Below are positions 1-8,417 of a stretch of DNA of 64,000 nt, piece after piece; position 1 is the first letter of the stretch; each line of letters opens with the position of its first letter. The position numbers were made by a program, and so were the translations under genes. This stretch comes from Armatimonadota bacterium (GTDB taxonomy: Bacteria > Armatimonadota > Fimbriimonadia > Fimbriimonadales > Fimbriimonadaceae): NCBI GenBank assembly GCA_018268395.1, contig JAFDWQ010000003.1, forward strand, positions 703,353 to 767,352. The letters run 5' to 3'. The notes below the pieces were generated by a model, which saw nothing but the letters and a program-made list of their open reading frames with translations, ran no database searches and was not told where the DNA came from.

Positions 1-1146
1 CCCGAAGTCGTACGACACGGCGGTCCCTAAGACGTCGAGGTTGAACCGCCCTTGCGACACCGCCCTCCAGCGGCCCCGGATTTCGAACAGGCCCGTCGAC
101 GACCGGAAAACTTGGGAGTCACCGTCCTGTTCAGGTGGCAGCCGTCGCGTCCGCAGGCTCTGGAGCGAACTGACGGGCTCGAAGGCGAGGCGGGCGCCGA
201 GCGGCGTCGACTTCAGACGGACCGTCCTAGGAAACGACATCTGTTGGTTCCAATCGCAGTCCTTGAAGTCGCTGCCACGCATCCAACCGATCTGGACCCG
301 CCGGCCCTTCGGCTCGTCGGAATACGTTTGGGCGGCATAGAAGTTCGGACCGGCGTCGGTGCTGAGGACCGCCGTCCCGGCCCGGAAACTCTGTCCGTCG
401 AAGCTCCCTAGCCTGTAGTTGCCGTTCGCCCCCCAGAAGACCCATAGTCGGTTCCTCCGGTTTCCGTCCACGGGCAGTTCGAAGAAGTCCGGACACTCGC
501 TCGTCCCCGGCAGGACGACCTCGCTCAACTTCTTCCACGACTTGAGGTCGGAAGAGCCGAAGAGGCCGTATCGGTCGTCGGCCAGGTACAGGGCCATGAC
601 CCAAGTCCGGGACGGCGCGTGCCACACGACCTTCGGGTCACGGTTCTCGCCTTCTTGATGGGCGAGGACGGGGTTGCCGGGCGACTTGACGAACGTCGTG
701 CCGTCGACCGAGGTGGCCAGGCACTGCGTAAACGGTTTGCCTTGGCTCTCCGGGTTCGTGCCGCCCGCAGCCGTATAGAAAAGGGCCATGACCCCCCTGC
801 CTTCTCCGAGGATTCCGGACTTGTCGATCACGGCGCTCCCCGAGAACTCCGTCCCCATCGCGTCCGGAGTCAGCGCGCTGTCCAGCTCGGTCCAGTGGAC
901 CAGGTCCGGACTAACGGCGTGGCCCCACGTCATGTTCCCCCACTGGACCCCGAACGGGTTGTGCTGGAAGAACAGGTGGTAGCGGCCCTTGTGGAAGACC
1001 AGTCCGTTCGGGTCGTTCAACCATCCCTTCTTCGCGGTGAAGTGGAACTGGGGCCGAAGCGGCTCGTCATAAAGGGTCGCGTCCTGGAGGGCGGCCGTCG
1101 GAAAGAGAGGCGTCACGCGGCGATTCTGACACCGCGCGACGCTCAT
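1..1146 (-). CDS. Glycoside hydrolase family 32 (fructan/levan/sucrose hydrolase), 3' end outside window
   Basis: This frame is open from the start codon at 1146 to the left edge (382 codons). GH32 enzymes hydrolyse beta-fructosides such as levan, inulin or sucrose. All three signature motifs are visible: WLNDPNG near residues 42-48 (nucleophile Asp45), RDPK near 169-172, and ECPDFF near 217-222 (acid/base Glu217), with HLFFQHNP and WGNMTWGHAVS in between. The visible part is the five-bladed propeller and the start of the beta-sandwich; roughly 100 residues should lie outside. No signal peptide is seen, so it is probably cytoplasmic. Its ATG overlaps the TGA of the upstream DUF5916 gene (ATGA), so the two are translationally coupled; an in-frame GTG at 1116 is an alternative start. 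Substrate cannot be told from sequence alone. Confidence 0.9.
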   Translation of the reverse strand, partial: MSVARCQNRRVTPLFPTAALQDATLYDEPLRPQFHFTAKKGWLNDPNGLVFHKGRYHLFFQHNPFGVQWGNMTWGHAVSPDLVHWTELDSALTPDAMGTEFSGSAVIDKSGILGEGRGVMALFYTAAGGTNPESQGKPFTQCLATSVDGTTFVKSPGNPVLAHQEGENRDPKVVWHAPSRTWVMALYLADDRYGLFGSSDLKSWKKLSEVVLPGTSECPDFFELPVDGNRRNRLWVFWGANGNYRLGSFDGQSFRAGTAVLSTDAGPNFYAAQTYSDEPKGRRVQIGWMRGSDFKDCDWNQQMSFPRTVRLKSTPLGARLAFEPVSSLQSLRTRRLPPEQDGDSQVFRSSTGLFEIRGRWRAVSQGRFNLDVLGTAVSYDFG

Positions 1147-3161
1147 AGGGCGAAGACGAGCTTGATCTGGAACTTGCGCGAGAACGTCCGCGTGTTCGGG
1201 TCTCCATAGATCAAGTACAGGTCCGTTCCCCGTCCGCCCGCGCTCCTATAGAAGAGGTACCAGTTCGTGTCGGCATCGACGGCGACCATTCTTCCGCCTA
1301 TCGACCGAGTCGGAGAGAACTCGTAACCCGCCGTGAGGACGTGCTGACGAGTGGTGCCTTGGAAATTCAGCAAGGCGCCGCTGTACGCGAGGTCCAAGCG
1401 GCGGAAGAGCCTGACGCTCGCGTTCGGAGTCAAATAGGTCGAAGGTTCGCTCGCCAACGTGCCGACCGTGACGCCCAGGCCGATCTTCCGGAAACGGTTC
1501 GTGGCGCCCATCGTCGCCGAGACCATGTACGTGCTGTCCACGGTTCCGTCGATGACCGCGTAGTCCTGACTGACGCTGAACCTCCAGTCCGAGCGGGACG
1601 TCAGGGTCCCGAAAGCGCCGAAGCCGCGTTGATACCGGCTGCCGTCTTGGTGGTCCCATGCAATGCCGTAGATCCCGTAATCGTAGGAGCTCCACGGGCC
1701 CTTCCGCCACGGGCCGAAGAAGTCCGTGAACCCGAACCAGCCGCGATAGCCGGTGTACGGGATGAACCCGTCGGCGATGTTGAAGTCCTCCGAAATCGTG
1801 TGGTACTGGAAGACGCTGATGTTCCGAAGGTCTTGGTAGTTCGCGCTGAGGACGACGGCACCACCCCCAGCATCGTCGCCATAGGTCTTGGCGAACTGAC
1901 TCTCGAAACCGACCTTACCGAACCGTGCGTGTTGGTCGACCATCACGACCGAATTGTTGTCGCTTCCGAACTGCCGTTGGCCGAAGAACGCGCCGACGTC
2001 GCTCGTCGGAGAGAGGTCGCGTTTGTACCGGAACGCCGTGTCCGTCCGGTCGCCGAAGGTGACCGTGTTCAAAAAACCGACCGAATCGACGGGCGTGACT
2101 TTGCCGTAGACCTTTGTACCGAGGTCGAACGTCGGGATCCTTCGCGAATAGAAGTACGCCCCGATGTCGTTGAACCGGGTGCCTGGCGACAGGTAGTTCT
2201 GACCCTCCAGGAAAAACGGCCTCTTTTCCTGGATGAAACGCTCCGCCCGCGAAAACTGGATGCTCTCGACCGCTCCCTCGATCGTGTTGAAGTCCGGGTT
2301 GAGCGAACCGACCGCGGTCAGGTCAGGGGTCAATGTGACGCGTGCGTCGAGGCCCGAGCGGAAGGTGAACTCGCCGTCCTTGATGCCAGGGAGGACGTAG
2401 GGAAGGAGCGAGACCTTCGGTCGGAAGCCCGTGCTCGGAGGTTGGACGCCGGTCCACACGCCTTCAAGGTCGGTGAATCCACGGTCGGTGACGTTGCTCC
2501 AAACCGTTTCCGTCCGCGTCCGGTACTGGTAGCGGAAGAAGTTGACGCCCATGGTCGTCGGCTTCGAACTGCTCGGATAGTTCAGGATCGCCCACGGGAT
2601 CCGCATCTCGATGCAATAGCCTTTGGACGTCCGCTTGGCCGCCGAGTCCCATTGGCCTTTCCACTCCAACTTTCCTCCCCGTCCTCCCGCGATCTGCGCG
2701 GAAGGCGTGCCGAGCGCGTTCACCGAGAAGACGCTGACGTCTTCGGACCGTTTAGAAAAGTAGGGATCGATGGCGAACGTGACGTTGTCTTCCTGGTTCG
2801 GGTTGTCCGAACGGGTCGCGTACTTGCTGTCACGGATCGTCTCTCGGGCTTCGACTTTGTCCGGTTCGGCGTCGAAGCATTCGTACGCGACATAGATGAA
2901 CTGCTTGTCATACGCGATATAGGCGACCGATTGCTCGGTCGCGACCGTGCCGTTGGTGCGGTCGAGGAATTCCTCGGCTTTGCCCGCTGTCGCCCACGCT
3001 TCGTCGGAGAGGTCGCCGTCGATCTTTGGCGGCACCGTGCACACCGCCGCAGGCATCGGCCGGCGGACGTACCGTCCCGGTGCCGGTTGTGCCTGAACAT
3101 GCCCTGACAGGGCGAAAGAGACCCATCCCACGAGGCTCCAAAACCGGAGTCCCGAACTCAT
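1143..3161 (-). CDS. DUF5916-type outer-membrane protein with N-terminal CBM9-like domain
   Basis: A 672-residue exported protein. The N-terminus has a signal peptide ending near GHVQAQ, then a carbohydrate-binding-like domain (PPKIDGDLSDEAWATA, typical of CBM9-like modules) and a long C-terminal region of alternating strands ending in FQIKLVFAL, the terminal aromatic/hydrophobic strand expected of an outer-membrane beta-barrel. This arrangement matches the DUF5916 family. The ATG at 3161 is chosen over an upstream GTG at 3185 because it gives a clean signal peptide and has TACTGT exactly six bases upstream. It overlaps the GH32 gene by an ATGA junction, which suggests a role in binding or taking up an oligosaccharide, though the family has no established transport function. 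Confidence 0.85.
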   Translation of the reverse strand: MSSGLRFWSLVGWVSFALSGHVQAQPAPGRYVRRPMPAAVCTVPPKIDGDLSDEAWATAGKAEEFLDRTNGTVATEQSVAYIAYDKQFIYVAYECFDAEPDKVEARETIRDSKYATRSDNPNQEDNVTFAIDPYFSKRSEDVSVFSVNALGTPSAQIAGGRGGKLEWKGQWDSAAKRTSKGYCIEMRIPWAILNYPSSSKPTTMGVNFFRYQYRTRTETVWSNVTDRGFTDLEGVWTGVQPPSTGFRPKVSLLPYVLPGIKDGEFTFRSGLDARVTLTPDLTAVGSLNPDFNTIEGAVESIQFSRAERFIQEKRPFFLEGQNYLSPGTRFNDIGAYFYSRRIPTFDLGTKVYGKVTPVDSVGFLNTVTFGDRTDTAFRYKRDLSPTSDVGAFFGQRQFGSDNNSVVMVDQHARFGKVGFESQFAKTYGDDAGGGAVVLSANYQDLRNISVFQYHTISEDFNIADGFIPYTGYRGWFGFTDFFGPWRKGPWSSYDYGIYGIAWDHQDGSRYQRGFGAFGTLTSRSDWRFSVSQDYAVIDGTVDSTYMVSATMGATNRFRKIGLGVTVGTLASEPSTYLTPNASVRLFRRLDLAYSGALLNFQGTTRQHVLTAGYEFSPTRSIGGRMVAVDADTNWYLFYRSAGGRGTDLYLIYGDPNTRTFSRKFQIKLVFAL

Positions 3162-3167
3162 TGGGAC

Positions 3168-3173
3168 ACAGTA
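3168..3173 (-). promoter_or_regulatory. Candidate -10 element (TACTGT) of the DUF5916-GH32 operon
   Basis: TACTGT lies six bases before the ATG at 3161, with no Shine-Dalgarno sequence between them. This fits a leaderless transcript starting at the A of the ATG. Confidence 0.45.
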
Positions 3174-3238
3174 CGGGACGTCCACCCGTAAGGTTCCACC
3201 AATGTTGGGCCCATGGTGCGGATTGGGACCGGCGTCTG

Positions 3239-3244
3239 TAGACT
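3239..3244 (+). promoter_or_regulatory. Candidate -10 element (TAGACT) of ndh
   Basis: TAGACT is followed by six bases (GGGCGG) and the ATG at 3251. No clear -35 box or separate ribosome site is seen, consistent with a leaderless transcript. Confidence 0.45.
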
Positions 3245-3250
3245 GGGCGG

Positions 3251-4483
3251 ATGGCGAAACGGATCGTCGTGATCGGAGCAGGGTTTGGCGGGCTGTCGTG
3301 TGTCCGTGGGCTGTCGAAATCCGACGTCCACGTGACCCTGATCGACAAGGAAAACCACCACCTCTTTCAACCGCTGCTCTATCAGGTCGCGACCGCCGGC
3401 CTGTCTCCGGCCGACATCGCGTGGCCCGCTCGGTCCGTCCTACGGTCGCAAAGGAACGTGTCCGTACTCATGGCGAGCGTCGAAAGCGTGGATACGGGAT
3501 CGAAGACGGTCGTCCACAGTGCGGGATCGACCCCATATGACGTCCTCGTCCTGGCCACGGGCGCGACCCACAGTTTCTTCGCCCACCCTGAGTGGGAACG
3601 GCACTGTCTCGGTCTCAAGACCCTGAACGACGCGACCACAGCCCGAAGCCGGATCTTGAGCGCCTTCGAACAAGCCGAGGCCGCTCCGTCCGAGGCCGAG
3701 CGCGACGCTTGGCTGACCCTTGTGATCGTCGGCGGCGGCCCGACCGGGGTCGAAATGGCGGGGAGCCTGGCGGAGCTGTCACGACGCACGCTGGAAGACG
3801 ACTTCCGGTCGATCGATCCCCGCAAGGCGAAGATCGTGTTGCTCGAACTCGGCCCTCGGCTACTGACCGCCTTTCCGGAAAAGCTGTCGCAAGACGCCCT
3901 CGACTCGCTCCAGAGACTCGGTGTCGACGTCCGGCTGAACGAAGGCGTCACGGAGATCTCAGAAGTCGGGGTCACGGTACCTTCCGGGTCGATCCCCTGT
4001 CGGACCGTCGTCTGGGCGGCCGGCGTCAAGGCCTCTCCCGCGGCCGTGTGGCTGAACGCTGAGCCAGGGCCGGCCGGACGCGTCGTCGTGGACGACCACT
4101 GCCGCGTCGTCGGGCATGAGGACGTCTTCGCCATTGGCGACACCGCGTTCTTTCCGACCGAGGACGGCAAGGGACTTCCAGGAGTCGCCCAGACCGCGAT
4201 GCAGCAGGGTCGCTACGTCGCCGGACAAGCGACGCGCGGAGGCGACGCGCCGTTCCGGTACCGCGACCTCGGCATCCTCGCGACGATCGGTCGAAGTTCG
4301 GCCGTCGCGAAGATCGGAAGGAGCGAGTTCAGCGGGTTCTTCGCATGGGCGGTCTGGATCTTCATCCATCTCCGTTCCCTTCTGACGGTGCAGTCCAAGA
4401 TCCTCGTGTTCGTGCAGTGGGCCTGGGCTTACCTCTCGTACTCTCGCGGGGCGCGGCTGATCACGCGCCTCGACCGCGACTGA
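3251..4483 (+). CDS. ndh: Type II NADH:quinone oxidoreductase (NDH-2)
   Basis: A 410-residue single-subunit, non-proton-pumping NADH dehydrogenase that passes electrons from NADH through FAD to membrane quinone. The first Rossmann motif VIGAGFGGL (residues 7-15) binds FAD, the second VIVGGGPTGVEMAG (158-171) binds NADH, and VFAIGD near residue 290 is the C-terminal FAD contact. The C-terminal stretch (FFAWAVWIFIHLRSL, then ILVFVQWAWAYLSY) is the hydrophobic/amphipathic membrane anchor usual for the family. Length is normal. The deacetylase fusion gene starts 28 bases downstream and may be cotranscribed. Confidence 0.93.
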   Translation: MAKRIVVIGAGFGGLSCVRGLSKSDVHVTLIDKENHHLFQPLLYQVATAGLSPADIAWPARSVLRSQRNVSVLMASVESVDTGSKTVVHSAGSTPYDVLVLATGATHSFFAHPEWERHCLGLKTLNDATTARSRILSAFEQAEAAPSEAERDAWLTLVIVGGGPTGVEMAGSLAELSRRTLEDDFRSIDPRKAKIVLLELGPRLLTAFPEKLSQDALDSLQRLGVDVRLNEGVTEISEVGVTVPSGSIPCRTVVWAAGVKASPAAVWLNAEPGPAGRVVVDDHCRVVGHEDVFAIGDTAFFPTEDGKGLPGVAQTAMQQGRYVAGQATRGGDAPFRYRDLGILATIGRSSAVAKIGRSEFSGFFAWAVWIFIHLRSLLTVQSKILVFVQWAWAYLSYSRGARLITRLDRD

Positions 4484-4511
4484 GTCCGCCGAAGGTCGCG
4501 GAAGGGCCGCG

Positions 4512-6239
4512 GTGCGGTCGTCCATCAGGTATCAGGTTCCCAAAGTGAGAAGGCTGGAGCGGTTCGAATGGATCCTTGGAGCGGCGATCGTCGCGGTCAT
4601 GGGCGGCGCCGTCGTCTGGCAACGGAACATGGAGTCTTCCGGGACTCCGACCGCCGTCGCGAGGGTCGTTCCGAAGGACGGCCAGGCACCGAACGAAGCC
4701 CCTGCCTTTCCGGACATTCGTCCGAGCCGTCCCGGAGACCGCGCCGTCATCGTCATGTACCACGATGTCGTCAAGCGCCGCGGATCCGGATCCGTCTATT
4801 TTGATACGACCGTCAGAGAGCTGGAGCAGGACATCGAGACGATCGAGAAGGAAGGTGGTACGGTCGTTCCTTTGTCCGATGTCTACGATGCGCTGACGGG
4901 AGACAAGACCCTACCTCCGAACGCCGTCGCTTTGACCTTCGACGACGGCTACCTCGGTTTTTATGAAAACGCCTTCCCGATCCTTAAGGCTAAAGGCTAT
5001 CCGTCGACCGTGTTCATGCACACCGCCTTCATCGGAAAGACCGAAGGCAGCCATCCTAAAATGACCCTCGAGCAGTTGCGCGAGCTCGAAGCTTCGGGCC
5101 TCGTCGACGTGGAATCGCACACCGTCACGCATCCCGAGGACATCACGACCCTGACCACGGAAAAGATCCGGACGGAACTGACGGAGTCCAAGAAGGTCCT
5201 CGAAGAAGCCCTCGGCAAAGAGGTCAAGTTCTTGAGCTGGCCGATCGGGAAGAACGACGCGCTGACCCAGTCCGAAGCCAAGGACGCCGGTTACAAGCTG
5301 GCCGTGACCATGGAGCCAGGCCTGGCCGCCGAATCGCCCAATGTCTTGGCCGTCAACCGGATCACGCGGAAACGCCTGGAAGAGTCCTTGAAACGAATGG
5401 CGGCGGCACCGCCCGTAGGATACGCCGAGGTCGCTTGGCAGGACGCGCCGGTGTCGCTCCAAGACGACAAGCAAGGCCGGGTCGAACTCCTGACTTTGAC
5501 GGGCGGACGTCCGTCGTCGGTGTTGATCGACGGCCGCGCTTCGGTCGCCGAGATCGTCTCGCAGTTCCAAGGCGTGGCTGGGATCAACGGCGGCTTCTTC
5601 TCGATGGCCGCCATCGCCGCCACCGACAACACGATGATCGGCCCGTGCATGGCGTCGAACCGGAGCTATCTCGTCCCCGACGACGACGCAGCGAGAGCCG
5701 AAAAGCTGGCAGGTCGGCCTCTCGTCGTCTGGGGGCCGACCAAAGCCGTGATCACGCCGTTCAGCCCGAAGTCACTGAACACGGATACCGCGATCAAGGC
5801 CCTTGTCCCCGACATGACGGACGCCTTCGTGGCCGGCGCATGGCTCGTCTTCCAAGGCAAGCCCTTGACCAAGGAAGAGATCATGGGCGCGGCGACCAGC
5901 GACGCTCAAGACCCTCGCAAACGGAGCTTTTTCGGCTTGACCCAAGACGGCAGGCTGATCGTCGGAGCGACGAAGAACGGCGCGACGTCCTCGATGCTGG
6001 CCGAAGCCGCGGCTCAAGCCGGAGCGTGGACGGCCGTCCTCCTCGATTCAGGCTTCTCCACGTCTCTCTTCGTGGACGGGAAGACGCTGGCCTGGGGCCA
6101 CCGTGGAGCCGAAGGCGGCTCGCGGCCCGTGCCTCACGCGATCGTCATCAAAGGCGGACTCGATCCGGCCCTGAATACCGAAGGGATGGAAACCGTCGAG
6201 CAGGCGAAACCCGAGACGCGCCGCCGTCGGCGTCGCTGA
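4512..6239 (+). CDS. Polysaccharide deacetylase - phosphodiester glycosidase (NAGPA-like) fusion
   Basis: A 575-residue membrane-anchored, probably periplasmic protein with two catalytic modules. Residues 17-36 form a single N-terminal membrane segment. Residues 75-300 are a NodB-type polysaccharide deacetylase: TFDDGY (142-147) carries the catalytic and metal Asp pair and SHTVTHP (202-208) the metal histidines. Residues 310-560 match the phosphodiester glycosidase (NAGPA/DUF2233) fold, with GINGGFFS and VLLDSGFSTSLFVDG motifs. A GTG start is chosen because GGAAGGG lies a few bases upstream. It likely edits cell-wall or surface glycans by removing acetyl groups and phosphodiester-linked sugars. 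The C-terminus ends in a basic run. The gene is convergent with, and abuts, the DUF2314 gene. Confidence 0.85.
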   Translation: MRSSIRYQVPKVRRLERFEWILGAAIVAVMGGAVVWQRNMESSGTPTAVARVVPKDGQAPNEAPAFPDIRPSRPGDRAVIVMYHDVVKRRGSGSVYFDTTVRELEQDIETIEKEGGTVVPLSDVYDALTGDKTLPPNAVALTFDDGYLGFYENAFPILKAKGYPSTVFMHTAFIGKTEGSHPKMTLEQLRELEASGLVDVESHTVTHPEDITTLTTEKIRTELTESKKVLEEALGKEVKFLSWPIGKNDALTQSEAKDAGYKLAVTMEPGLAAESPNVLAVNRITRKRLEESLKRMAAAPPVGYAEVAWQDAPVSLQDDKQGRVELLTLTGGRPSSVLIDGRASVAEIVSQFQGVAGINGGFFSMAAIAATDNTMIGPCMASNRSYLVPDDDAARAEKLAGRPLVVWGPTKAVITPFSPKSLNTDTAIKALVPDMTDAFVAGAWLVFQGKPLTKEEIMGAATSDAQDPRKRSFFGLTQDGRLIVGATKNGATSSMLAEAAAQAGAWTAVLLDSGFSTSLFVDGKTLAWGHRGAEGGSRPVPHAIVIKGGLDPALNTEGMETVEQAKPETRRRRRR

Positions 6240-6704
6240 TCACTTCAGGTGCTTGCGGACAGCTTCCACGGAAAACCCGCCTTCCATGTTGTCCTTCATG
6301 TCCATCAGCATCCAGTCCTCGACATCGTTCCGGTGGACCGAAACCGGTGCGCCGACCTTGAGCTGGGGATCATAGAACGAGTCGTTCGCAAGAGTCCCGA
6401 TGAACGTTCCGTCCTTGAGTTCGGAGACGTCCATCCAAATGTGCTCGGTCTTGCCCTTCACGGGCATCGGGAACTTGACCATCTTGGCCTTGTACAAGTC
6501 TTCTTTGTTGCACTTCGCAATAAACGAATCGAGCGACTCCTGAGCTTTCTTCTTCGCGGCCGCGACTTCGGGATCGTCGGCGTTGACCGGTGCATAGTTG
6601 CCTTGCTCACTTTCGGGGACACGGGCTCCGGTGTCGCCCGTCGAAGGACCGGAGGCACACCCCCAGCAGACGGCGAGGACGCTGATCCAACAGAAGCGGC
6701 GCAT
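6240..6704 (-). CDS. DUF2314 domain lipoprotein or secreted protein
   Basis: A 154-residue protein with an N-terminal export signal (residues 1-16) containing a CWGC stretch that could be a non-canonical lipobox, a linker to about residue 45, then a DUF2314 domain: EHIWMDVSELKDGTFIGTLAN followed by GAPVSVHRNDVEDWMLMD matches the family's pattern of an aromatic-rich strand pair and a DVEDW turn. The family's function is unknown. TACAAT lies five bases before the ATG, suggesting its own near-leaderless promoter. The carboxyltransferase gene ends 20 bases upstream on the same strand. Confidence 0.8.
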   Translation of the reverse strand: MRRFCWISVLAVCWGCASGPSTGDTGARVPESEQGNYAPVNADDPEVAAAKKKAQESLDSFIAKCNKEDLYKAKMVKFPMPVKGKTEHIWMDVSELKDGTFIGTLANDSFYDPQLKVGAPVSVHRNDVEDWMLMDMKDNMEGGFSVEAVRKHLK

Positions 6705-6709
6705 GGCCG

Positions 6710-6715
6710 ATTGTA
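6710..6715 (-). promoter_or_regulatory. Candidate -10 element (TACAAT) of the DUF2314 gene
   Basis: TACAAT is five bases upstream of the ATG at 6704 in a short gap of 19 bases after the carboxyltransferase stop codon. Confidence 0.35.
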
Positions 6716-6723
6716 AACCTGGT

Positions 6724-8334
6724 CTACATCCGGAACAAGCTGAATCCCGCTTCGGGCACGGGCGCGTTCAACGATGCTTCCAGTCCAAGGGACAAGACTC
6801 GCCGAGTATCGACCGGATCGATCACGCCGTCGTCCCACAGCCGGGCACTCGAGTAGTAGCACGACGATTCCTCGGCATACTTCGCCACGGTTGGTGCTCG
6901 GAAAGCGTCCTGCTCTTCCGGCGACATGTCTTTGCCTTGGGCGCGGATCTGGTCGAGTTTGACCGTTAGGAGAACGTTGGCCGCCTGCTCGCCGCCCATG
7001 ACCGAAATCCGCGCGTTCGGCCACATCCAAAGTTGGCGCGGTTGATAGGCCCGTCCGCACATGCCGTAGTTGCCCGCACCGTACGATCCGCCGACGATGA
7101 CGGTGAACTTCGGAACTTGGGCCGTCGCGACGGCGGTCACGAGCTTCGCCCCGTGCTTCGCGATGCCCTCGTTCTCGTACTTCTGTCCGACCATGAAGCC
7201 GGTGATGTCTTGGAAAAAGACGAGCGGGATCCGGCGTTGGCAACAGATCTCGATGAAGTGCGCACCCTTCAACGCCGACTCGCTGAAGAGGATGCCGTTG
7301 TTCGCGATGACCCCCACCAGTCGGCCGTGGATCCTGGCGAAGCCGCAGATCAGGGTCGTTCCGAACTTGGCCTTGAACTCGTGCATCCGCGAGCCGTCCA
7401 GCAAGCGGGCCAAGACTTCCCGCATCTTCATCGGTGTTTTCGAACCGGACGGCACCAGCCCGTAAAGGTCGGACGCAGGGAACAGGGGCTCTTCGCTCTC
7501 CCGGACGTCGAGCATCGGGTCGCGGTACGGCGCGCCCAGCCCTTCGACGATGTTCCGGACGATCCTGAGCGCATGGTCGTCGTCTTCGGCGAAATGGTCG
7601 GCCACACCGCTGACCCGCGTGTGGACGTCCGCTCCGCCGAGGGCTTCGGCCGTGACCTCTTCACCCGTCGCCGCTTTCACCAAAGGGGGCCCGCCGAGGA
7701 AGATCGTGCCCTGTCCGCGGACGATGACCGTTTCGTCGCTCATCGCCGGCACGTAGGCTCCGCCGGCGGTGCACGACCCCATGACGGCCGCGATCTGCGG
7801 GATCATCTTCGCCGACATTTGCGCCTGGTTGTAGAAGATGCGCCCGAAGTGGTCGCGGTCAGGAAAGACCTCGGCCTGCATGGGCAAGTTCGCGCCACCC
7901 GAATCGACCAGATAGACGCAAGGAAGGTCGTTCTCAAGCGCGACCTCCTGGGCCCGAAGGTGTTTTTTGACGGTGATAGGGAAGTACGTCCCGCCTTTGA
8001 CCGTAGCGTCGTTCGCGACGATCATGCATTCACGACTGCAGATCCGTCCGATGCCGGTGACGATCCCGGCCGAAGGAGAACTTCCGTCATAGAGGCCCCA
8101 CGCCGCAAAGGTCGAGAACTCCAAGAAAGCCGAGCCTGGGTCGATCAGGGCGTCGATCCTTTCCCGAGCGGGCAGCTTGCCCCTGGCCTTATGTTTGGCA
8201 AGGGCTTCCGGGCCGCCGCCTTTCATCGCTTCCTGAAGGTTGGCCCGGTATTCGTCCATCAGGACGGACATCGCCTGCCTGTTGGCCGAGTGCTCGGCGT
8301 CGTTCAGGTTGACCAGCGACTCGATGACGTCCAT
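6724..8334 (-). CDS. mccB: Acyl-CoA carboxylase carboxyltransferase subunit (methylcrotonyl-CoA carboxylase beta type)
   Basis: A 536-residue biotin-dependent carboxyltransferase that moves CO2 from carboxybiotin to an acyl-CoA. The two crotonase-like halves are clear: [12 protein letters not shown] and [15 protein letters not shown] in the N-half, [15 protein letters not shown] and [15 protein letters not shown] around the first oxyanion hole, and [18 protein letters not shown] with [11 protein letters not shown] in the C-half. The GGANLPMQ and [10 protein letters not shown] motifs favour the methylcrotonyl/geranyl-CoA type over propionyl-CoA carboxylase. The biotin-carrying alpha subunit is not in the window. 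TATCCT lies 11 bases before the ATG, so the leader is very short. Leucine degradation is the likely role, by family. Confidence 0.88.
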   Translation of the reverse strand: MDVIESLVNLNDAEHSANRQAMSVLMDEYRANLQEAMKGGGPEALAKHKARGKLPARERIDALIDPGSAFLEFSTFAAWGLYDGSSPSAGIVTGIGRICSRECMIVANDATVKGGTYFPITVKKHLRAQEVALENDLPCVYLVDSGGANLPMQAEVFPDRDHFGRIFYNQAQMSAKMIPQIAAVMGSCTAGGAYVPAMSDETVIVRGQGTIFLGGPPLVKAATGEEVTAEALGGADVHTRVSGVADHFAEDDDHALRIVRNIVEGLGAPYRDPMLDVRESEEPLFPASDLYGLVPSGSKTPMKMREVLARLLDGSRMHEFKAKFGTTLICGFARIHGRLVGVIANNGILFSESALKGAHFIEICCQRRIPLVFFQDITGFMVGQKYENEGIAKHGAKLVTAVATAQVPKFTVIVGGSYGAGNYGMCGRAYQPRQLWMWPNARISVMGGEQAANVLLTVKLDQIRAQGKDMSPEEQDAFRAPTVAKYAEESSCYYSSARLWDDGVIDPVDTRRVLSLGLEASLNAPVPEAGFSLFRM

Positions 8335-8371
8335 AGACGCCTGGCAGGATACTTCAGTGCCGGCGACGAAA

Positions 8372-8398
8372 AGGTCGGCGGACCGAGGCCGCCGACCT
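8372..8398 (-). terminator. Hairpin terminator of the secreted protein gene
   Basis: A perfect 10-bp stem (8372-8381 with 8389-8398) lies 20 bases after the stop codon at 8418, read on the minus strand, followed by only about four U residues. Confidence 0.5.
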
Positions 8399-8417
8399 GG
8401 CTAAACCCTGGACGTGC

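Noticed and set aside
1341-3107. 588-codon open frame on the plus strand opposite the DUF5916 gene
   Set aside because: Antisense shadow; minus frame has signal peptide, domain motifs and barrel end.
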